Part shown: in pieces, positions 7,792 through 17,396 of the stretch | How the letters are laid out: each line of letters opens with the position of its first letter | Position numbering within the stretch: the first letter of the stretch is position 1 | Assembly: GCA_030041335.1 (NCBI GenBank) | Contig: JASHOB010000215.1 | Location: forward strand, 88,749 to 152,748 | DNA: 64,000 bases | Direction of reading: 5' to 3' | Source of the DNA: Alphaproteobacteria bacterium | GTDB lineage: Bacteria > Pseudomonadota > Alphaproteobacteria > ATCC43930 > CGMCC-115725 | Translations under genes and position numbers: made by a program | Notes under the pieces: generated by a model | Told to the model about the DNA's origin: nothing | What the model saw: the letters and a program-made list of their open reading frames with translations, nothing else | The model's database searches: none

Positions 7792-10700
7792 TACCTTCCT
7801 CCGCGTGAACCGGTGCTTCAATGCGCCGTTGCCTGCGCAGCAAGCGATACATGGTCGGAACGAATATCAGCGTCGCGAAAGTGGCAAAAAGCAGGCCACC
7901 GACCACGGCGCGACCAAGAGGTGCATTCTGCTCGCCGCCCTCGCCGATGCCAAGGGCCATCGGGATCATGCCCAGGATCATCGCGCCCGCGGTCATAAGC
8001 ACCGGGCGCAGCCGCGTGTAGCCGGCCACGATCGCTGCGTCGCGCGGCGTGTCCCCCGCCGCCAGGCGTTGGTTGGCGAACGTCACCACCAGGATGCTGT
8101 TGGCGGTGGTCAAACCCATGCACATCAGGGTGCCCATCAGCGCGGGCACGGTGATATGGGTGCCGCTCAGGAACAGCATCCACATCACGCCGCTGATCGC
8201 AAACGGCACCGCCATCAGCACGATCAGCGGATCGACCCAGCTCTGGAAATTGATGACCAGGAACAAGTAGACGAGGATTACCGCCAGCGCCATGCCGCCA
8301 AACAGACCCGAATAGGATTCCTGCATCGTGTCGACCTGGCCGCTCAGCGTCATGACGATGGCCTCCGCCGGCGGCGGCCGATCGGCGGCGAGCACCCGGT
8401 TGATCGCCGCGGCGGCGGTGGCCAGATCGATTCCCTGCACATCGGCGTTAACATCGAACACCGGCTGGATATTGAGTTGCGACATCGACAACGCACCCTT
8501 GCTGCGGCCGAACTTGGCGATGTTCATCAGCAGCTGGGCCGGGCCACCGTTCTCTGGCGTGACCGGGATGCGCCACAGATTCTGCGCCGAATCAAATTTG
8601 TAGGGCGGGTATTGCACGACGAGCGAATAACTGATGCCGCTCTTCGGCTCGACCCAGAAATTGGGCGCGGGCTGGAAGCTCGAGCTGGTGGTCACCAGCA
8701 CGTCGTTGGCGACGCTGCGCTGATCGAGCCCCATTTGCCGCGCCATGGTGCGATCGATATCGGCGGTGAGCACGGGCGCGTCCGGCACTTGCGCAACATG
8801 CGAATCGACCACTCCCGGAATCGACCTCAGATCGCGAGCCACCTTGGCGGCGAGCGCGTAGGCGACATTGTTGTCCGGGCCGGAGATGCGGATATCGATC
8901 GGCGCCGGCTGGCCGAAGTTCAGCACCTGGTCGATGATGTCGGCGGGCTGGAAGAAAAAGACCAGCTGCGGAAAGAGGCGCGGTAGCTCGCGGCGAAGGT
9001 TGGCGATGTGGGCGAAGGTCGAGGTATGGTTGGATTTGAGCGAGACCAGGATTTCCCCGTCCATCGGGCCGACGGTCGCGGAATCGCTCAAGGCGATGTT
9101 GATGCCGCTGTAAGGCAAGCCGATATTGTCGAGGATGACGTCGATCTGATCGTTGCCGACGATCTTGCGGATCGCGCCCTCGACCTCGGCGAAATACCTT
9201 TGCGTCTCCTCGATGCGGGTCCCGGGCGGTGCGCGGACATGCAACCGCATCTGGCCGGCGTCGACCTGGGGAAAGAAATCCTGGCCCAGCATCGGAAACA
9301 GGGCGAGCGAGCAGATCATCAGGATCAGGAAGAATCCGACCGTCGCCACCGGCCGCGACAAGCACCACGACACGCTGTCGCGATAGCCTTCGCGGGCGCG
9401 GTTGAAGCCGTCCTCGAAGTGGCGATGGAATGCCTTGAACGGATTGAGGCTGCGCCGCGGCCGGTTGAGTTCCTGCTCCTCGTGGTGCGCCCCCGCCACG
9501 TTGCGCATCAGGTACCGGAACAGCACCGGCACCATGGTGAAGGACAGCAGCAGGCTCGCGACAAGCGCGATGCACACCGACAGCGACAGCGGCGAGAACA
9601 GATATTTAGGAATGCCGGTCAGCAGGAAAATCGGCACGAACACGATGCAGATACACAAGGTGGAGAGAAAGGTCGGCACCCCGACCTCGCCGGCACCGTT
9701 GATGATCGCATCGACCAGCGGCTCGCGCTCGCGAACGTGGCGCTCGATGTTCTCGATCACGACCGTGCCGTTGTCGACGAGGATGCCAACCGCGAGCGCG
9801 AAGCCGCCGAGCGTCAGGGTGTTTAGCGTCTCGCCCATCGCGTACATGATCAAGATCGCGGTGATGATCGAGAGCGGGATTGACGCCAGCGTGATCAGCG
9901 TCAGCCGCCAGTTGCCGAGGAACAAGAGGATCATCAGCGCGGTGAGGCCCGCGGCCAGCAGGCCGCCCGTGATCACGCTGTTGATCGCCGCCTTGACGAA
10001 GATCGATTGGTCGAAGATCGCCTTGATGGTGACGCCCTTGGGCAGGATCTTTTCGATATAGGGCAGGGCGTTCTTGACGCCGTCGATCACCGCGAGGGTC
10101 GAGACGCCGCCGGTCTTGCGGATCATCATCAGGGCGCCGGGTGTGCCGTTGACCGAGACCGAGTTGGTCTGCACCTGGAAGCCGTCATGGACGTGGGCGA
10201 CGTCGCGCATGAATACCATGCGCCCATCCACCTGCTTGATCGGGAAACTGTTCATCACACTGATGATGTCGGGGCTGTTGTTCAGCGAGAGCAGGTAGTC
10301 CTTTCTGCCGATCTTCACGTCGCCCGACGGCAGGATCACGTTCTGCCCCAGGAGCGCGTTGCTGACGTCGGATGGCGACAGGTGCCGTGCCTCGAGCGCC
10401 TTCTGGTCGAGATCGACCATGATGAGCCGCGGCTTGCCGCCATAGGGGTATGGCACTTCCGCGCCCCGGACGATGGCGAGATCGGGACGGATGACGTTCT
10501 GGCCGAGATCGTTGAGCCGCGTGTCGGTGAGTGAATCGCTCGAGAGGCTGAGCTGGATGATCGGCACGTCGGTCGCGCCATAGCGGATCACCAGCGGCGG
10601 CGTGATGTTCGGCGGCATGTATTTGAGGACGACGAGGGCGCTCGAGGCGAGCTGCGCCACCGCGCGGCTGACATCCGCGCCCTCGTGGAGATAGACCTTC

Positions 10701-10975
10701 TCGACGCCGACACCCAAATAGCTGGTGGCCTCGATGCGCGAAATGTCGTCGACCAGTGACGCCATCTGGCGTTCGTGCAAGGTCAGGATGCGGTTCTGGA
10801 TGTCCTCGGGGCTCATGCCCTGGTAGTTCCAGACCACGCTGACGACGGGGATGTCGATCTCGGGGAAAATGTCGATCGGCATGCGCATCGCCGCCCCGAC
10901 GCCCAGGAGGCAGACGAGGATCAGGGCAGCCACGACGGTATAGGGCCGCTTCAGGACATAGGCGACGATTGGCAT
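7775..10975 (-). CDS. RND-family efflux pump, inner-membrane transporter
   Basis: This protein of about 1066 residues is a resistance-nodulation-division antiporter that couples proton entry to substrate export. The start MPIVAYVLKRPY leads straight into TM1; an upstream in-frame GTG at 11032 would add 19 residues ahead of it. RMPIDIFPEIDIPVV after TM1, two large periplasmic loops and twelve predicted TM segments are present. TM4 reads GILVDNGTVVIENIERH, so the usual Asp-Asp proton relay is Asp-Asn, as in some heavy-metal or HAE-like subfamilies. A histidine-containing insert (AGAHHEEQELNRP) lies between the two halves. It is upstream of and overlaps the adaptor gene. The substrate is unknown. 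Confidence 0.93.
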   Translation of the reverse strand: MPIVAYVLKRPYTVVAALILVCLLGVGAAMRMPIDIFPEIDIPVVSVVWNYQGMSPEDIQNRILTLHERQMASLVDDISRIEATSYLGVGVEKVYLHEGADVSRAVAQLASSALVVLKYMPPNITPPLVIRYGATDVPIIQLSLSSDSLTDTRLNDLGQNVIRPDLAIVRGAEVPYPYGGKPRLIMVDLDQKALEARHLSPSDVSNALLGQNVILPSGDVKIGRKDYLLSLNNSPDIISVMNSFPIKQVDGRMVFMRDVAHVHDGFQVQTNSVSVNGTPGALMMIRKTGGVSTLAVIDGVKNALPYIEKILPKGVTIKAIFDQSIFVKAAINSVITGGLLAAGLTALMILLFLGNWRLTLITLASIPLSIITAILIMYAMGETLNTLTLGGFALAVGILVDNGTVVIENIERHVREREPLVDAIINGAGEVGVPTFLSTLCICIVFVPIFLLTGIPKYLFSPLSLSVCIALVASLLLSFTMVPVLFRYLMRNVAGAHHEEQELNRPRRSLNPFKAFHRHFEDGFNRAREGYRDSVSWCLSRPVATVGFFLILMICSLALFPMLGQDFFPQVDAGQMRLHVRAPPGTRIEETQRYFAEVEGAIRKIVGNDQIDVILDNIGLPYSGINIALSDSATVGPMDGEILVSLKSNHTSTFAHIANLRRELPRLFPQLVFFFQPADIIDQVLNFGQPAPIDIRISGPDNNVAYALAAKVARDLRSIPGVVDSHVAQVPDAPVLTADIDRTMARQMGLDQRSVANDVLVTTSSSFQPAPNFWVEPKSGISYSLVVQYPPYKFDSAQNLWRIPVTPENGGPAQLLMNIAKFGRSKGALSMSQLNIQPVFDVNADVQGIDLATAAAAINRVLAADRPPPAEAIVMTLSGQVDTMQESYSGLFGGMALAVILVYLFLVINFQSWVDPLIVLMAVPFAISGVMWMLFLSGTHITVPALMGTLMCMGLTTANSILVVTFANQRLAAGDTPRDAAIVAGYTRLRPVLMTAGAMILGMIPMALGIGEGGEQNAPLGRAVVGGLLFATFATLIFVPTMYRLLRRQRRIEAPVHAEEGNVESA

Positions 10976-11077
10976 CGATTGTTTCGAAAGCGCACGTAAA
11001 TCCCCTGCTCGCCGCGGGTGCCGGGCGGGCACATCGATGAGCCGCGACGTTGACCGGGTAAGCCATTGATAACAAGC

Positions 11078-11093
11078 AACATTTTTTAATGTT
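11078..11093. repeat. AT-rich inverted repeat upstream of the efflux operon
   Basis: AACATT and AATGTT arms flank TTTT, followed on the plus strand by a further T-run, within an otherwise GC-rich region. It lies just past the kinase stop codon and about 100 bases before the pump start. It could be part of the pump promoter or operator, or a weak hairpin. I see no matching copy elsewhere. Confidence 0.4.
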
Positions 11094-11097
11094 TTTT

Positions 11098-12444
11098 TTA
11101 ATCGGCCAGACGCGTGCAGATCAGGTCGAAGACGCAGCCAGGTTGGGCGTCGCCGATGGCGATCCGGAACCGGTGCAGCGCCATGACGGCGTTGACGACA
11201 CCGAGGCCGAGGCCACTTCCCGGCAAAGTCCGGCTCTTATCTCCTCGGTAGAAACGTTTCAACACTTGCTGCCGTTCCTCGGGCGGTATGCCGGGGCCGC
11301 GATCGCGCACGCGCACGATCGGCCCCTCGGGCCCGTCGATTACCGCAAGGTCGATGCGGCTCTCGCACGGGGCGAATTTGAGGGCGTTATCGAGCACATT
11401 GGCGACCGCCTCCATTAGGAGATCGCGATCGCCCTTGACGAAGCGGGGTTCGTCTGCCGCGACGGTAAGCTCGATGCCGGCATTCTCCGCGATCGGGCCG
11501 TAGAGTTCGGCGACGTCGTGGACCATGCGGGCCAGATCGATATCGCTGAACGCGGCATGGCGGTTGCCGGTTTCGATCTCGGCGATTCTTAAGAGGGCGG
11601 TAACAATGCCAAGCGTCTGATCGAGACCCGCAATCGCGGCATCGATGGCGGCATCAAGCTCGGCCGCGCCTCGGGTCGCCTCGCGGCTGCGCTCGAGGCG
11701 GGCGCGCACCCGAGTCAAGGGCGTGCGCAGATCGTGCGCGATGTTGTCGCCGACGCCGCGAATTTCCTCGAGCAGGCGTTCGATTTCATCGAGCATGCGG
11801 TTGACCGCCATGGCGAGCCGATCGAAATCGTCGGCGGCGTTGCGTGCCGGCAGCCGCTCCTTGAGATGGCCGAGCAAAATCCGCGCCACCGCCCGATGCA
11901 CCATGCGCACCCGGCGCAGCTCGCGCCAACTCAAGAGCGCGCCGGCGCCGAGCGCCAGCACCAACGCCGGTATGACGCCGAGCAGCAAGGCACGGCGAAC
12001 GATACCCTGCAATTGCTCAAGCTCGGCGACGTCGCGGGCGATGAACAGGATCTGGCCGTCGGGCAGCCGGGCCGCCGCCGCCCGCACCTGCCGCTCGCCC
12101 GACACCGTCGCCCCGTGCGCGACGCCGTCGACGGGAAATTGTGCGGGCAGGGCCGCGAGATTTCCCGCGATCGCACGCCCGTGGCCGTCGAACAGCGCGG
12201 CATAGGCGATGTGACGCTCGCTCTGGTCGCCGCCCAGGACCAGCGCTCGGATCAGCTCATTAGGATGGCTGCCGGCCAAGATCCGAACCTGACGTTCGAG
12301 AAAGCCATCGACGGTGCGGGTTTCACGGCTCGCGGTTTGCCAATAGACAAACGCGAACAGCACCAGCACGCCGAGCACGAAAACGGCGGCGGAAATCCCG
12401 GCGATCCGGAAGCTCGGGGTGCGGAAAATCTCGGGCGCGCGCAT
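11098..12444 (-). CDS. Sensor histidine kinase of the efflux cluster
   Basis: This 448-residue inner-membrane kinase has TM1 at about 16-36, a periplasmic domain of roughly 115 residues, TM2 at about 155-173, HAMP, and a HisKA domain with GDNIAHDLRTPLTR, placing the phospho-accepting His near 237. The ATPase domain shows the N box NVLDNALKFAP, the G1 box DRGPGIPPEER and the G2 box GSGLGLGVV. It starts 23 bases after the response regulator and precedes the pump, so it presumably senses an envelope signal and controls the efflux genes. The architecture resembles CzcS/QseC-type kinases. The ligand is unknown. Confidence 0.93.
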   Translation of the reverse strand: MRAPEIFRTPSFRIAGISAAVFVLGVLVLFAFVYWQTASRETRTVDGFLERQVRILAGSHPNELIRALVLGGDQSERHIAYAALFDGHGRAIAGNLAALPAQFPVDGVAHGATVSGERQVRAAAARLPDGQILFIARDVAELEQLQGIVRRALLLGVIPALVLALGAGALLSWRELRRVRMVHRAVARILLGHLKERLPARNAADDFDRLAMAVNRMLDEIERLLEEIRGVGDNIAHDLRTPLTRVRARLERSREATRGAAELDAAIDAAIAGLDQTLGIVTALLRIAEIETGNRHAAFSDIDLARMVHDVAELYGPIAENAGIELTVAADEPRFVKGDRDLLMEAVANVLDNALKFAPCESRIDLAVIDGPEGPIVRVRDRGPGIPPEERQQVLKRFYRGDKSRTLPGSGLGLGVVNAVMALHRFRIAIGDAQPGCVFDLICTRLAD

Positions 12445-12467
12445 CGCTCCGCTCGCGCCGGTCTACC

Positions 12468-13178
12468 TCAGCGGCCCGTTAGCGGCTGCGGTTCTTCACT
12501 CCCCGAAGTCAGCATGAAGCCGGCGCCGCGCACACCGCGAAGCAACGGCGTCTCGCCCGGCCCGTCGATCTTGCGGCGCAGCTTGCCGATATGAACATCG
12601 ACCAGATTGGTTTGCGGCAGGAACCGGTAATGCCACACATCTTCAAGCATCATGTCGCGGGTCACGACGCGGTCCGGCCGCCGCATCAGATATTCGAGCA
12701 GCTTGAACTCGCGCGGCAGCAACTCGATGACGCGGTCGCCGCGCTTCGCGGTGCGATCGATCAGATCGAGCGACAGCGGCCCGACGCGCAGCACCGTGGC
12801 GCGGGTTTCAACCGGCCGGCGCAAGAGGGCCTCGATCCGGGCGATCAGCTCGCCGAGCGCGAACGGCTTGGTGAGATAGTCATCGCCGCCGGCCTTGAGG
12901 CCGCGAATGCGGTCATCAACCGCGCCGAGCGCGCTCAGCACCAGGACGGGCGTGCGCACGGCTTCGGCACGCAGGGTTTCGATGACGGCGAGCCCCTCAA
13001 GCTCGGGCAACAGCCGGTCGACGACCAAGACGTCGAACTTGCCGCGGCGCGCCGCCTTCAAGCCGGCGGTACCGGTGCCCGACACCTCGACCGCATAGCC
13101 GCGCTCGGCGAGCGCGCCGCGGATTTCGGCGCAGGTCTCCGCATCATCCTCGATCAGTAATATCCGCGTTCCGTTCAT
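12468..13178 (-). CDS. OmpR/PhoB-family response regulator of the efflux cluster
   Basis: This 236-residue regulator has an N-terminal receiver domain with acidic residues Asp11/Asp12, phospho-acceptor Asp54 in VVDRLLPELEG, Ser82 and Lys104. A C-terminal winged-helix DNA-binding domain includes LLPREFKLLEYLMRRPDRVV and HIGKLRRKID. Upon phosphorylation by the adjacent kinase it should bind direct repeats and control the pump operon. It is first in the minus-strand run, divergent from the SDR at 13326, with a 147-base region between them. Confidence 0.94.
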   Translation of the reverse strand: MNGTRILLIEDDAETCAEIRGALAERGYAVEVSGTGTAGLKAARRGKFDVLVVDRLLPELEGLAVIETLRAEAVRTPVLVLSALGAVDDRIRGLKAGGDDYLTKPFALGELIARIEALLRRPVETRATVLRVGPLSLDLIDRTAKRGDRVIELLPREFKLLEYLMRRPDRVVTRDMMLEDVWHYRFLPQTNLVDVHIGKLRRKIDGPGETPLLRGVRGAGFMLTSGSEEPQPLTGR

Positions 13179-13325
13179 TGGATTAAACTTGGCTTTGTCA
13201 AACCGGATGGCGGCACGCCACTAAAAATTGTTTTAACCCACGTCGTCGTGAAGCATCGTGGCCCCTCGACGAAGCGGGCCTCCCATGCCAATCATAGCGC
13301 CATCACCTAACGGGAGGGAGAAGCC

Positions 13326-14222
13326 ATGAAAGACGTCGACGGTAAGACCGCGTTTATCACCGGCGGCGCCTCGGGAATTGGGTTCGGCATGGCCCGGGCC
13401 TTCCTCAAGGCTGGCATGAAGGTTGTGATGGCTGATATCCGCCAGGATCATCTCGACGCCGCGGCATCTACGCTTCAGGGCTCCAATCTTCCGTATCACT
13501 TTATCAGGCTCGACGTCACCGACCGCGAGGCAGTCGCTCGCGCCGCCGACGAGACCGAGCGCATTTTTGGCAAGGTGCATGTCGTCTGCAACAATGCCGG
13601 TGTTGGTGCCAACGCGCCCATCGACGCGGCGGACTGGGAAGATTGGGACTGGGTTCTCGGCGTCAATCTCGGCGGCGTCGTGAACGGCGTTAAGACCTTC
13701 GTGCCGCGCATCAAGAGCCATGGCGAGGGCGGTCATATCGTCAATACCTCCTCGATGGCCGGAATTATTCCCCTGACCGCAACTGGCGGCATCTATGCGG
13801 CGTCAAAGTTCGCGGTGCGCGGATTGACGGATTCGCTGCGCCTCGCGCTCGGTCAATACAACATCGGCGTCTCGGTGCTGTGTCCCGGTCTGGTTCATAC
13901 CAACATCATGGACGGGGAAAAGTCCCGGCCTGAGCGGTTCAAAGCCAAGACGCAACATCCGCCGCGCTGGAGCGGCGCGTCCTCTGCCAATGCCGGCATG
14001 GACCCTCTCGAGATGGGGGAACGCGTGCTGAGAGGCATCCGCCGCAACGACGCCTACATTCTGACGCACGGCGAGTTCAAGGATGAGGTTGCCGGTCTCT
14101 TCGACGATATTCTCGCTGCGTTCCCGACCGACGACAATATCGACCAGGGTCGGCTCGAATTCGAGAACCGCCGCCGCGCCATGACGGAAGCGGCGAAGGC
14201 CGAGGCGCGGCAGGTGAAATGA
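13326..14222 (+). CDS. SDR-family NAD(P)-dependent oxidoreductase
   Basis: This 298-residue short-chain dehydrogenase has the cofactor motif TGGASGIG at residues 12-19, CNNAG at 88-92, Ser142/143, and the catalytic pair Tyr157-Lys161 in IYAASKFAV. A Shine-Dalgarno GGAGGGAGAAG lies just before the ATG. The roughly 50-residue C-terminal extension beyond the core is longer than the classical 250-residue form. The acidic residue Asp37 after beta-2 suggests NAD preference. The substrate cannot be inferred. The beta-glucosidase gene follows after 113 bases on the same strand. Confidence 0.93.
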   Translation: MKDVDGKTAFITGGASGIGFGMARAFLKAGMKVVMADIRQDHLDAAASTLQGSNLPYHFIRLDVTDREAVARAADETERIFGKVHVVCNNAGVGANAPIDAADWEDWDWVLGVNLGGVVNGVKTFVPRIKSHGEGGHIVNTSSMAGIIPLTATGGIYAASKFAVRGLTDSLRLALGQYNIGVSVLCPGLVHTNIMDGEKSRPERFKAKTQHPPRWSGASSANAGMDPLEMGERVLRGIRRNDAYILTHGEFKDEVAGLFDDILAAFPTDDNIDQGRLEFENRRRAMTEAAKAEARQVK

Positions 14223-14335
14223 CCCTTGCACTGGCTGCGATTTCCGGGGCGGGGCGTCAGATCTCTGCGAGTGAGTGACGGACGGTCGTCCCGTCCTCGA
14301 GGCTGGCCCGCGGGGCGACGGAGAGGGGGGAATTC

Positions 14336-15667
14336 ATGGCGGAAAGCTTTCCACCCGATTTCCTGTGGGGTGCCTCGACCGCGGCCTACCAGATCGAAGG
14401 GGCAGTGAAGGAAGACGGTCGCGGCCTGTCGATCTGGGACCAGTTCAGCCACACGCCGGGCAAGGTACTGAACGGCGATACCGGGGACACGGCCTGCGAC
14501 CATTACCATCGTTGGCAAGAGGATGTGGTGTTGATGCGCGAACTCGGGATCAGTGCGTATCGCTTCTCGACCGCGTGGCCTCGCATCCAGCCCATGGGAC
14601 GCGGCGCCGTCAACGAGAAAGGCCTCGCCTTCTACGACCGGCTGGTCGATGCGCTGCTCGAGGCCAACATCGAGCCGTGGCTTTGTCTCTATCATTGGGA
14701 TTTGCCCCAACGGCTCGAAGACCGAGGTGGTTGGCGCAATCGCGATGTCGCTTATTGGTATCGCGATTACACGGCGATTGTCGCGCGCCGCCTTGCCGAT
14801 CGTGTCGCGCACTGGGCGACCTTCAACGAGCCCAATATGGTGGCGTATCGCGGCTACGGCGACGGCGACCACGCACCCGGGGTCAAAAGCCGCGAGGCGG
14901 TGATGCAGGCGATCCATACCTTGAACCTCGCGCACGGTCTGGGGGTGATGGCATTGCGCGAGCAGCGCGCCGATTTGAAGCTCGGCAACATCTATAATTT
15001 TGGCCCGCGCGAGCCTGCGACCGATCGCGAGGAAGACATGATTGCGTGCCGGGTGAGCGACGCCATCATGAACCGCAGCTTTTCCGATCCGCAGATCCTG
15101 GGCCACTATCCCGAACCGATCGCGGCGGAGATTGCCCCGTTCGTGCAGTCGGGCGACTATGCCATCATTAGGCAGAAGCTTGATTATTTCGCCTTTAATC
15201 ACTACGCGCGGTCGCGCGTCCGTTGGGCTAAGGGCACGCTGTTTCAGTTCGAACACGTGGCTCCGCCCAGGGGCACGCCGGTCACCGACATGGGTTGGGA
15301 GATCAATCCCGATGCGTTTCGCCAGGTGATGATCGACAGCAAGGCGCGCTACGGCGATTTACCGATGTACATTCTCGAAAATGGTGCCGCATTCGCCGAC
15401 GCGGTCGACAGCGAGGGCAGGGTGCACGATCCGCAACGCGTCGCGTTCCTACGCGCATATCTCGGCGCAGTGCACGATGCCATCGCCGCCGGCGTACCGG
15501 TCAGGGGCTATTTCGTCTGGTCACTGCTCGACAATTTCGAATGGGCGTTCGGCTATTCGCGGCGGTTCGGAATCGTCTACGTCGATTTTGCCACGCAAAA
15601 ACGCATCCCCAAGGAATCCTATTTCTTCTATCGCGACTTGGCGCGGGGTGCCCCGCTCGCGCGATGA
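14336..15667 (+). CDS. GH1 family beta-glucosidase
   Basis: This 443-residue glycoside hydrolase family 1 enzyme retains beta-linked sugar hydrolysis residues. The N-terminal signature FLWGASTAAYQIEG is present. The acid/base Glu is near 165 in ATFNEPN, and the nucleophile Glu348 lies in YILENG (most family members have YITENG). WSLLDNFEWAFGYSRRFG forms the aglycone-side signature. No signal peptide is seen, so it is probably cytoplasmic and would act on imported disaccharides or glucosides. Its stop overlaps the start of the GMC oxidoreductase (ATGA), so the two are a translationally coupled pair. Confidence 0.95.
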   Translation: MAESFPPDFLWGASTAAYQIEGAVKEDGRGLSIWDQFSHTPGKVLNGDTGDTACDHYHRWQEDVVLMRELGISAYRFSTAWPRIQPMGRGAVNEKGLAFYDRLVDALLEANIEPWLCLYHWDLPQRLEDRGGWRNRDVAYWYRDYTAIVARRLADRVAHWATFNEPNMVAYRGYGDGDHAPGVKSREAVMQAIHTLNLAHGLGVMALREQRADLKLGNIYNFGPREPATDREEDMIACRVSDAIMNRSFSDPQILGHYPEPIAAEIAPFVQSGDYAIIRQKLDYFAFNHYARSRVRWAKGTLFQFEHVAPPRGTPVTDMGWEINPDAFRQVMIDSKARYGDLPMYILENGAAFADAVDSEGRVHDPQRVAFLRAYLGAVHDAIAAGVPVRGYFVWSLLDNFEWAFGYSRRFGIVYVDFATQKRIPKESYFFYRDLARGAPLAR

Positions 15668-17283
15668 CGCTGCGCACCGTCGACTATCTCGTGATCGGTG
15701 CCGGCTCGGCCGGCGCGGTGCTGGCCAACCGCTTAAGCGAGGACAAAGACGTCTCGGTGCTGCTGCTCGAAGCGGGGCGACGCGATATCCATCCGCTGAT
15801 GGCGATGCCGATCGCGTTTCCGAAAGTGGCGAATAGCCGGCCTTTCATTTGGACCTACGAATCGGAACCGGAGCCGGGCCTGAATGGGCGCCGCTTGCCG
15901 ATCCGACGCGGCAAGACCTTGGGCGGCACCTCGTCGATCAACGCCATGATCTACGCGCGCGGCCACCCCAGCGATTACGATCTGTGGCGGCAGAAGGGAC
16001 TGAAGGGCTGGAGTTACGACGAAGTCCTGCCTTATTTCCGCAAGCTCGAAAACAGTTGGCGGGGCGAGGGACGATACCATGGCGCCGGGGGGCCGGTAGC
16101 GGTCTCGGTTGTCGACGATCCGGAGATGTTGTTCGAGCCCCTCGCCGCATCGGCGGCGCGCGCGGGTCACGCGCTGACGCTCGATCTCAACGGCGAGGTA
16201 CCTGAAGGGGTCGGGCGGCTCGAGCACACAATCGGCGAGGGTGCCCGCGCGAGTACCGCGCGCGCCTATCTGCGCCCCGCGAGGGCGCGGCGCAACCTCA
16301 CCATCCTCCCCGGCGCCATCGTCACCCGCATCGTTATCGAACGGGGCCGCGCGGTCGGCGTCGAATACGCGCTGGGCCGTGACTATCGGCAGGTGCGCGT
16401 CCACCGCGAAGTGCTGCTGAGCGCGGGCACGTTCAATTCACCGCAGATCCTGATGCTGTCCGGTATCGGTCCGGCCGACGAGCTCAAGGCGGTCGGCATC
16501 AAGCCGGTGCACGATCTCCCCGGGGTCGGACGGAACCTCAACGAGCATCCCAACATCACCCTGGTCTTCGCGCTCAACCGGCGCGATACTTTTACCCGAT
16601 TTCTCCGGTTTGATCGCGCCACAATCCAGGCGGCGCGCTGGTTTCTCTCGCGCAGCGGCCCGTTCACCAACAGCGGCGCCGCAGCGAATATGCTTCTGCG
16701 CTCGCGTTCGGAGGTGGCGCGTCCCGACCTCCAATTGGTTTGCCTGGGCCTGAGCAATTTCGCCGAGCTGTGGTTCCCGGGCCTCACAAGAACGCCGGCG
16801 CACGAGCTCAACTGTCGGGTCGGCGCCATCCATCCCGAGTCGCGCGGCTGGGTCAGGCTGCGTTCGGCCGATCCGGTCGCGCCACCGCTAATCAAATTCA
16901 ACCTGCTAACGGCACGCCTCGATATCGACACCATGGTCGAAGGCGTCCGCGTGGCACGCGGCATCTATCGTCAGCCGCCGATCGCGGATTTGATTGCAGG
17001 CGAGGCTTTTCCCGGCGCCGCCGTGGCCGATGATGCCGGGATTGCGGCGGCGATTCGCGCCCACGCCAGCCACCGCGCCCATCCCACCGGCACCTGCGCC
17101 ATGGGCAACGACGTCAACGCTGTGGTCGATGCCGAGCTTTGCGTGGCCGGGATCGAGGGGCTGCGGGTGGTCGATGCCTCGGTGATGCCGGAGATTGTCG
17201 GTGGCAACACCAACATTCCCACCATCATGATCGCGGAAAAAGCCGCGGACTTGATTCGCGGCCGCGGCACCGCGCCGGTCTAG
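15664..17283 (+). CDS. GMC-family FAD-dependent oxidoreductase
   Basis: This 539-residue glucose-methanol-choline flavoenzyme oxidises an alcohol or sugar. The FAD-binding VIGAGSAGAVLANRL lies at residues 10-24, GGTSSINAMIYARGH is the first PROSITE-type signature near 90, and SAGTFNSPQILMLSGIG is the second. The catalytic His lies in SHRAHPTGTCAMG, with the partner Asn in GGNTNIP. I chose the ATG overlapping the beta-glucosidase stop because the FAD motif begins within a few residues; the frame is open further upstream but unsupported. Overlap with the GH1 gene suggests it may oxidise the released sugar or aglycone; that is inference. Confidence 0.94.
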   Translation: MTLRTVDYLVIGAGSAGAVLANRLSEDKDVSVLLLEAGRRDIHPLMAMPIAFPKVANSRPFIWTYESEPEPGLNGRRLPIRRGKTLGGTSSINAMIYARGHPSDYDLWRQKGLKGWSYDEVLPYFRKLENSWRGEGRYHGAGGPVAVSVVDDPEMLFEPLAASAARAGHALTLDLNGEVPEGVGRLEHTIGEGARASTARAYLRPARARRNLTILPGAIVTRIVIERGRAVGVEYALGRDYRQVRVHREVLLSAGTFNSPQILMLSGIGPADELKAVGIKPVHDLPGVGRNLNEHPNITLVFALNRRDTFTRFLRFDRATIQAARWFLSRSGPFTNSGAAANMLLRSRSEVARPDLQLVCLGLSNFAELWFPGLTRTPAHELNCRVGAIHPESRGWVRLRSADPVAPPLIKFNLLTARLDIDTMVEGVRVARGIYRQPPIADLIAGEAFPGAAVADDAGIAAAIRAHASHRAHPTGTCAMGNDVNAVVDAELCVAGIEGLRVVDASVMPEIVGGNTNIPTIMIAEKAADLIRGRGTAPV

Positions 17284-17396
17284 ATTGTCCACAGGAATCG
17301 TGGGCCCGGGCCGAGAATCGCGTTGCGCTGCTGATTTTTTCAGCTACTGTATTTTGTAATAGCCTGTGGGTAGGCACACTACATACGGTGCTGACA

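Noticed and set aside
7697..8986. Plus-strand frame of 429 codons antisense to the RND pump
   Set aside because: The product is His/Arg/Asp-rich with no domain; the minus strand encodes a clear transporter here.
14054..15256. Minus-strand frame of 400 codons antisense to the SDR and beta-glucosidase
   Set aside because: It spans two genuine plus-strand genes and shows no recognisable fold.
17285..17293. TTGTCCACA, one mismatch from a DnaA box
   Set aside because: A single copy without an AT-rich unwinding region or neighbouring boxes is not an origin.
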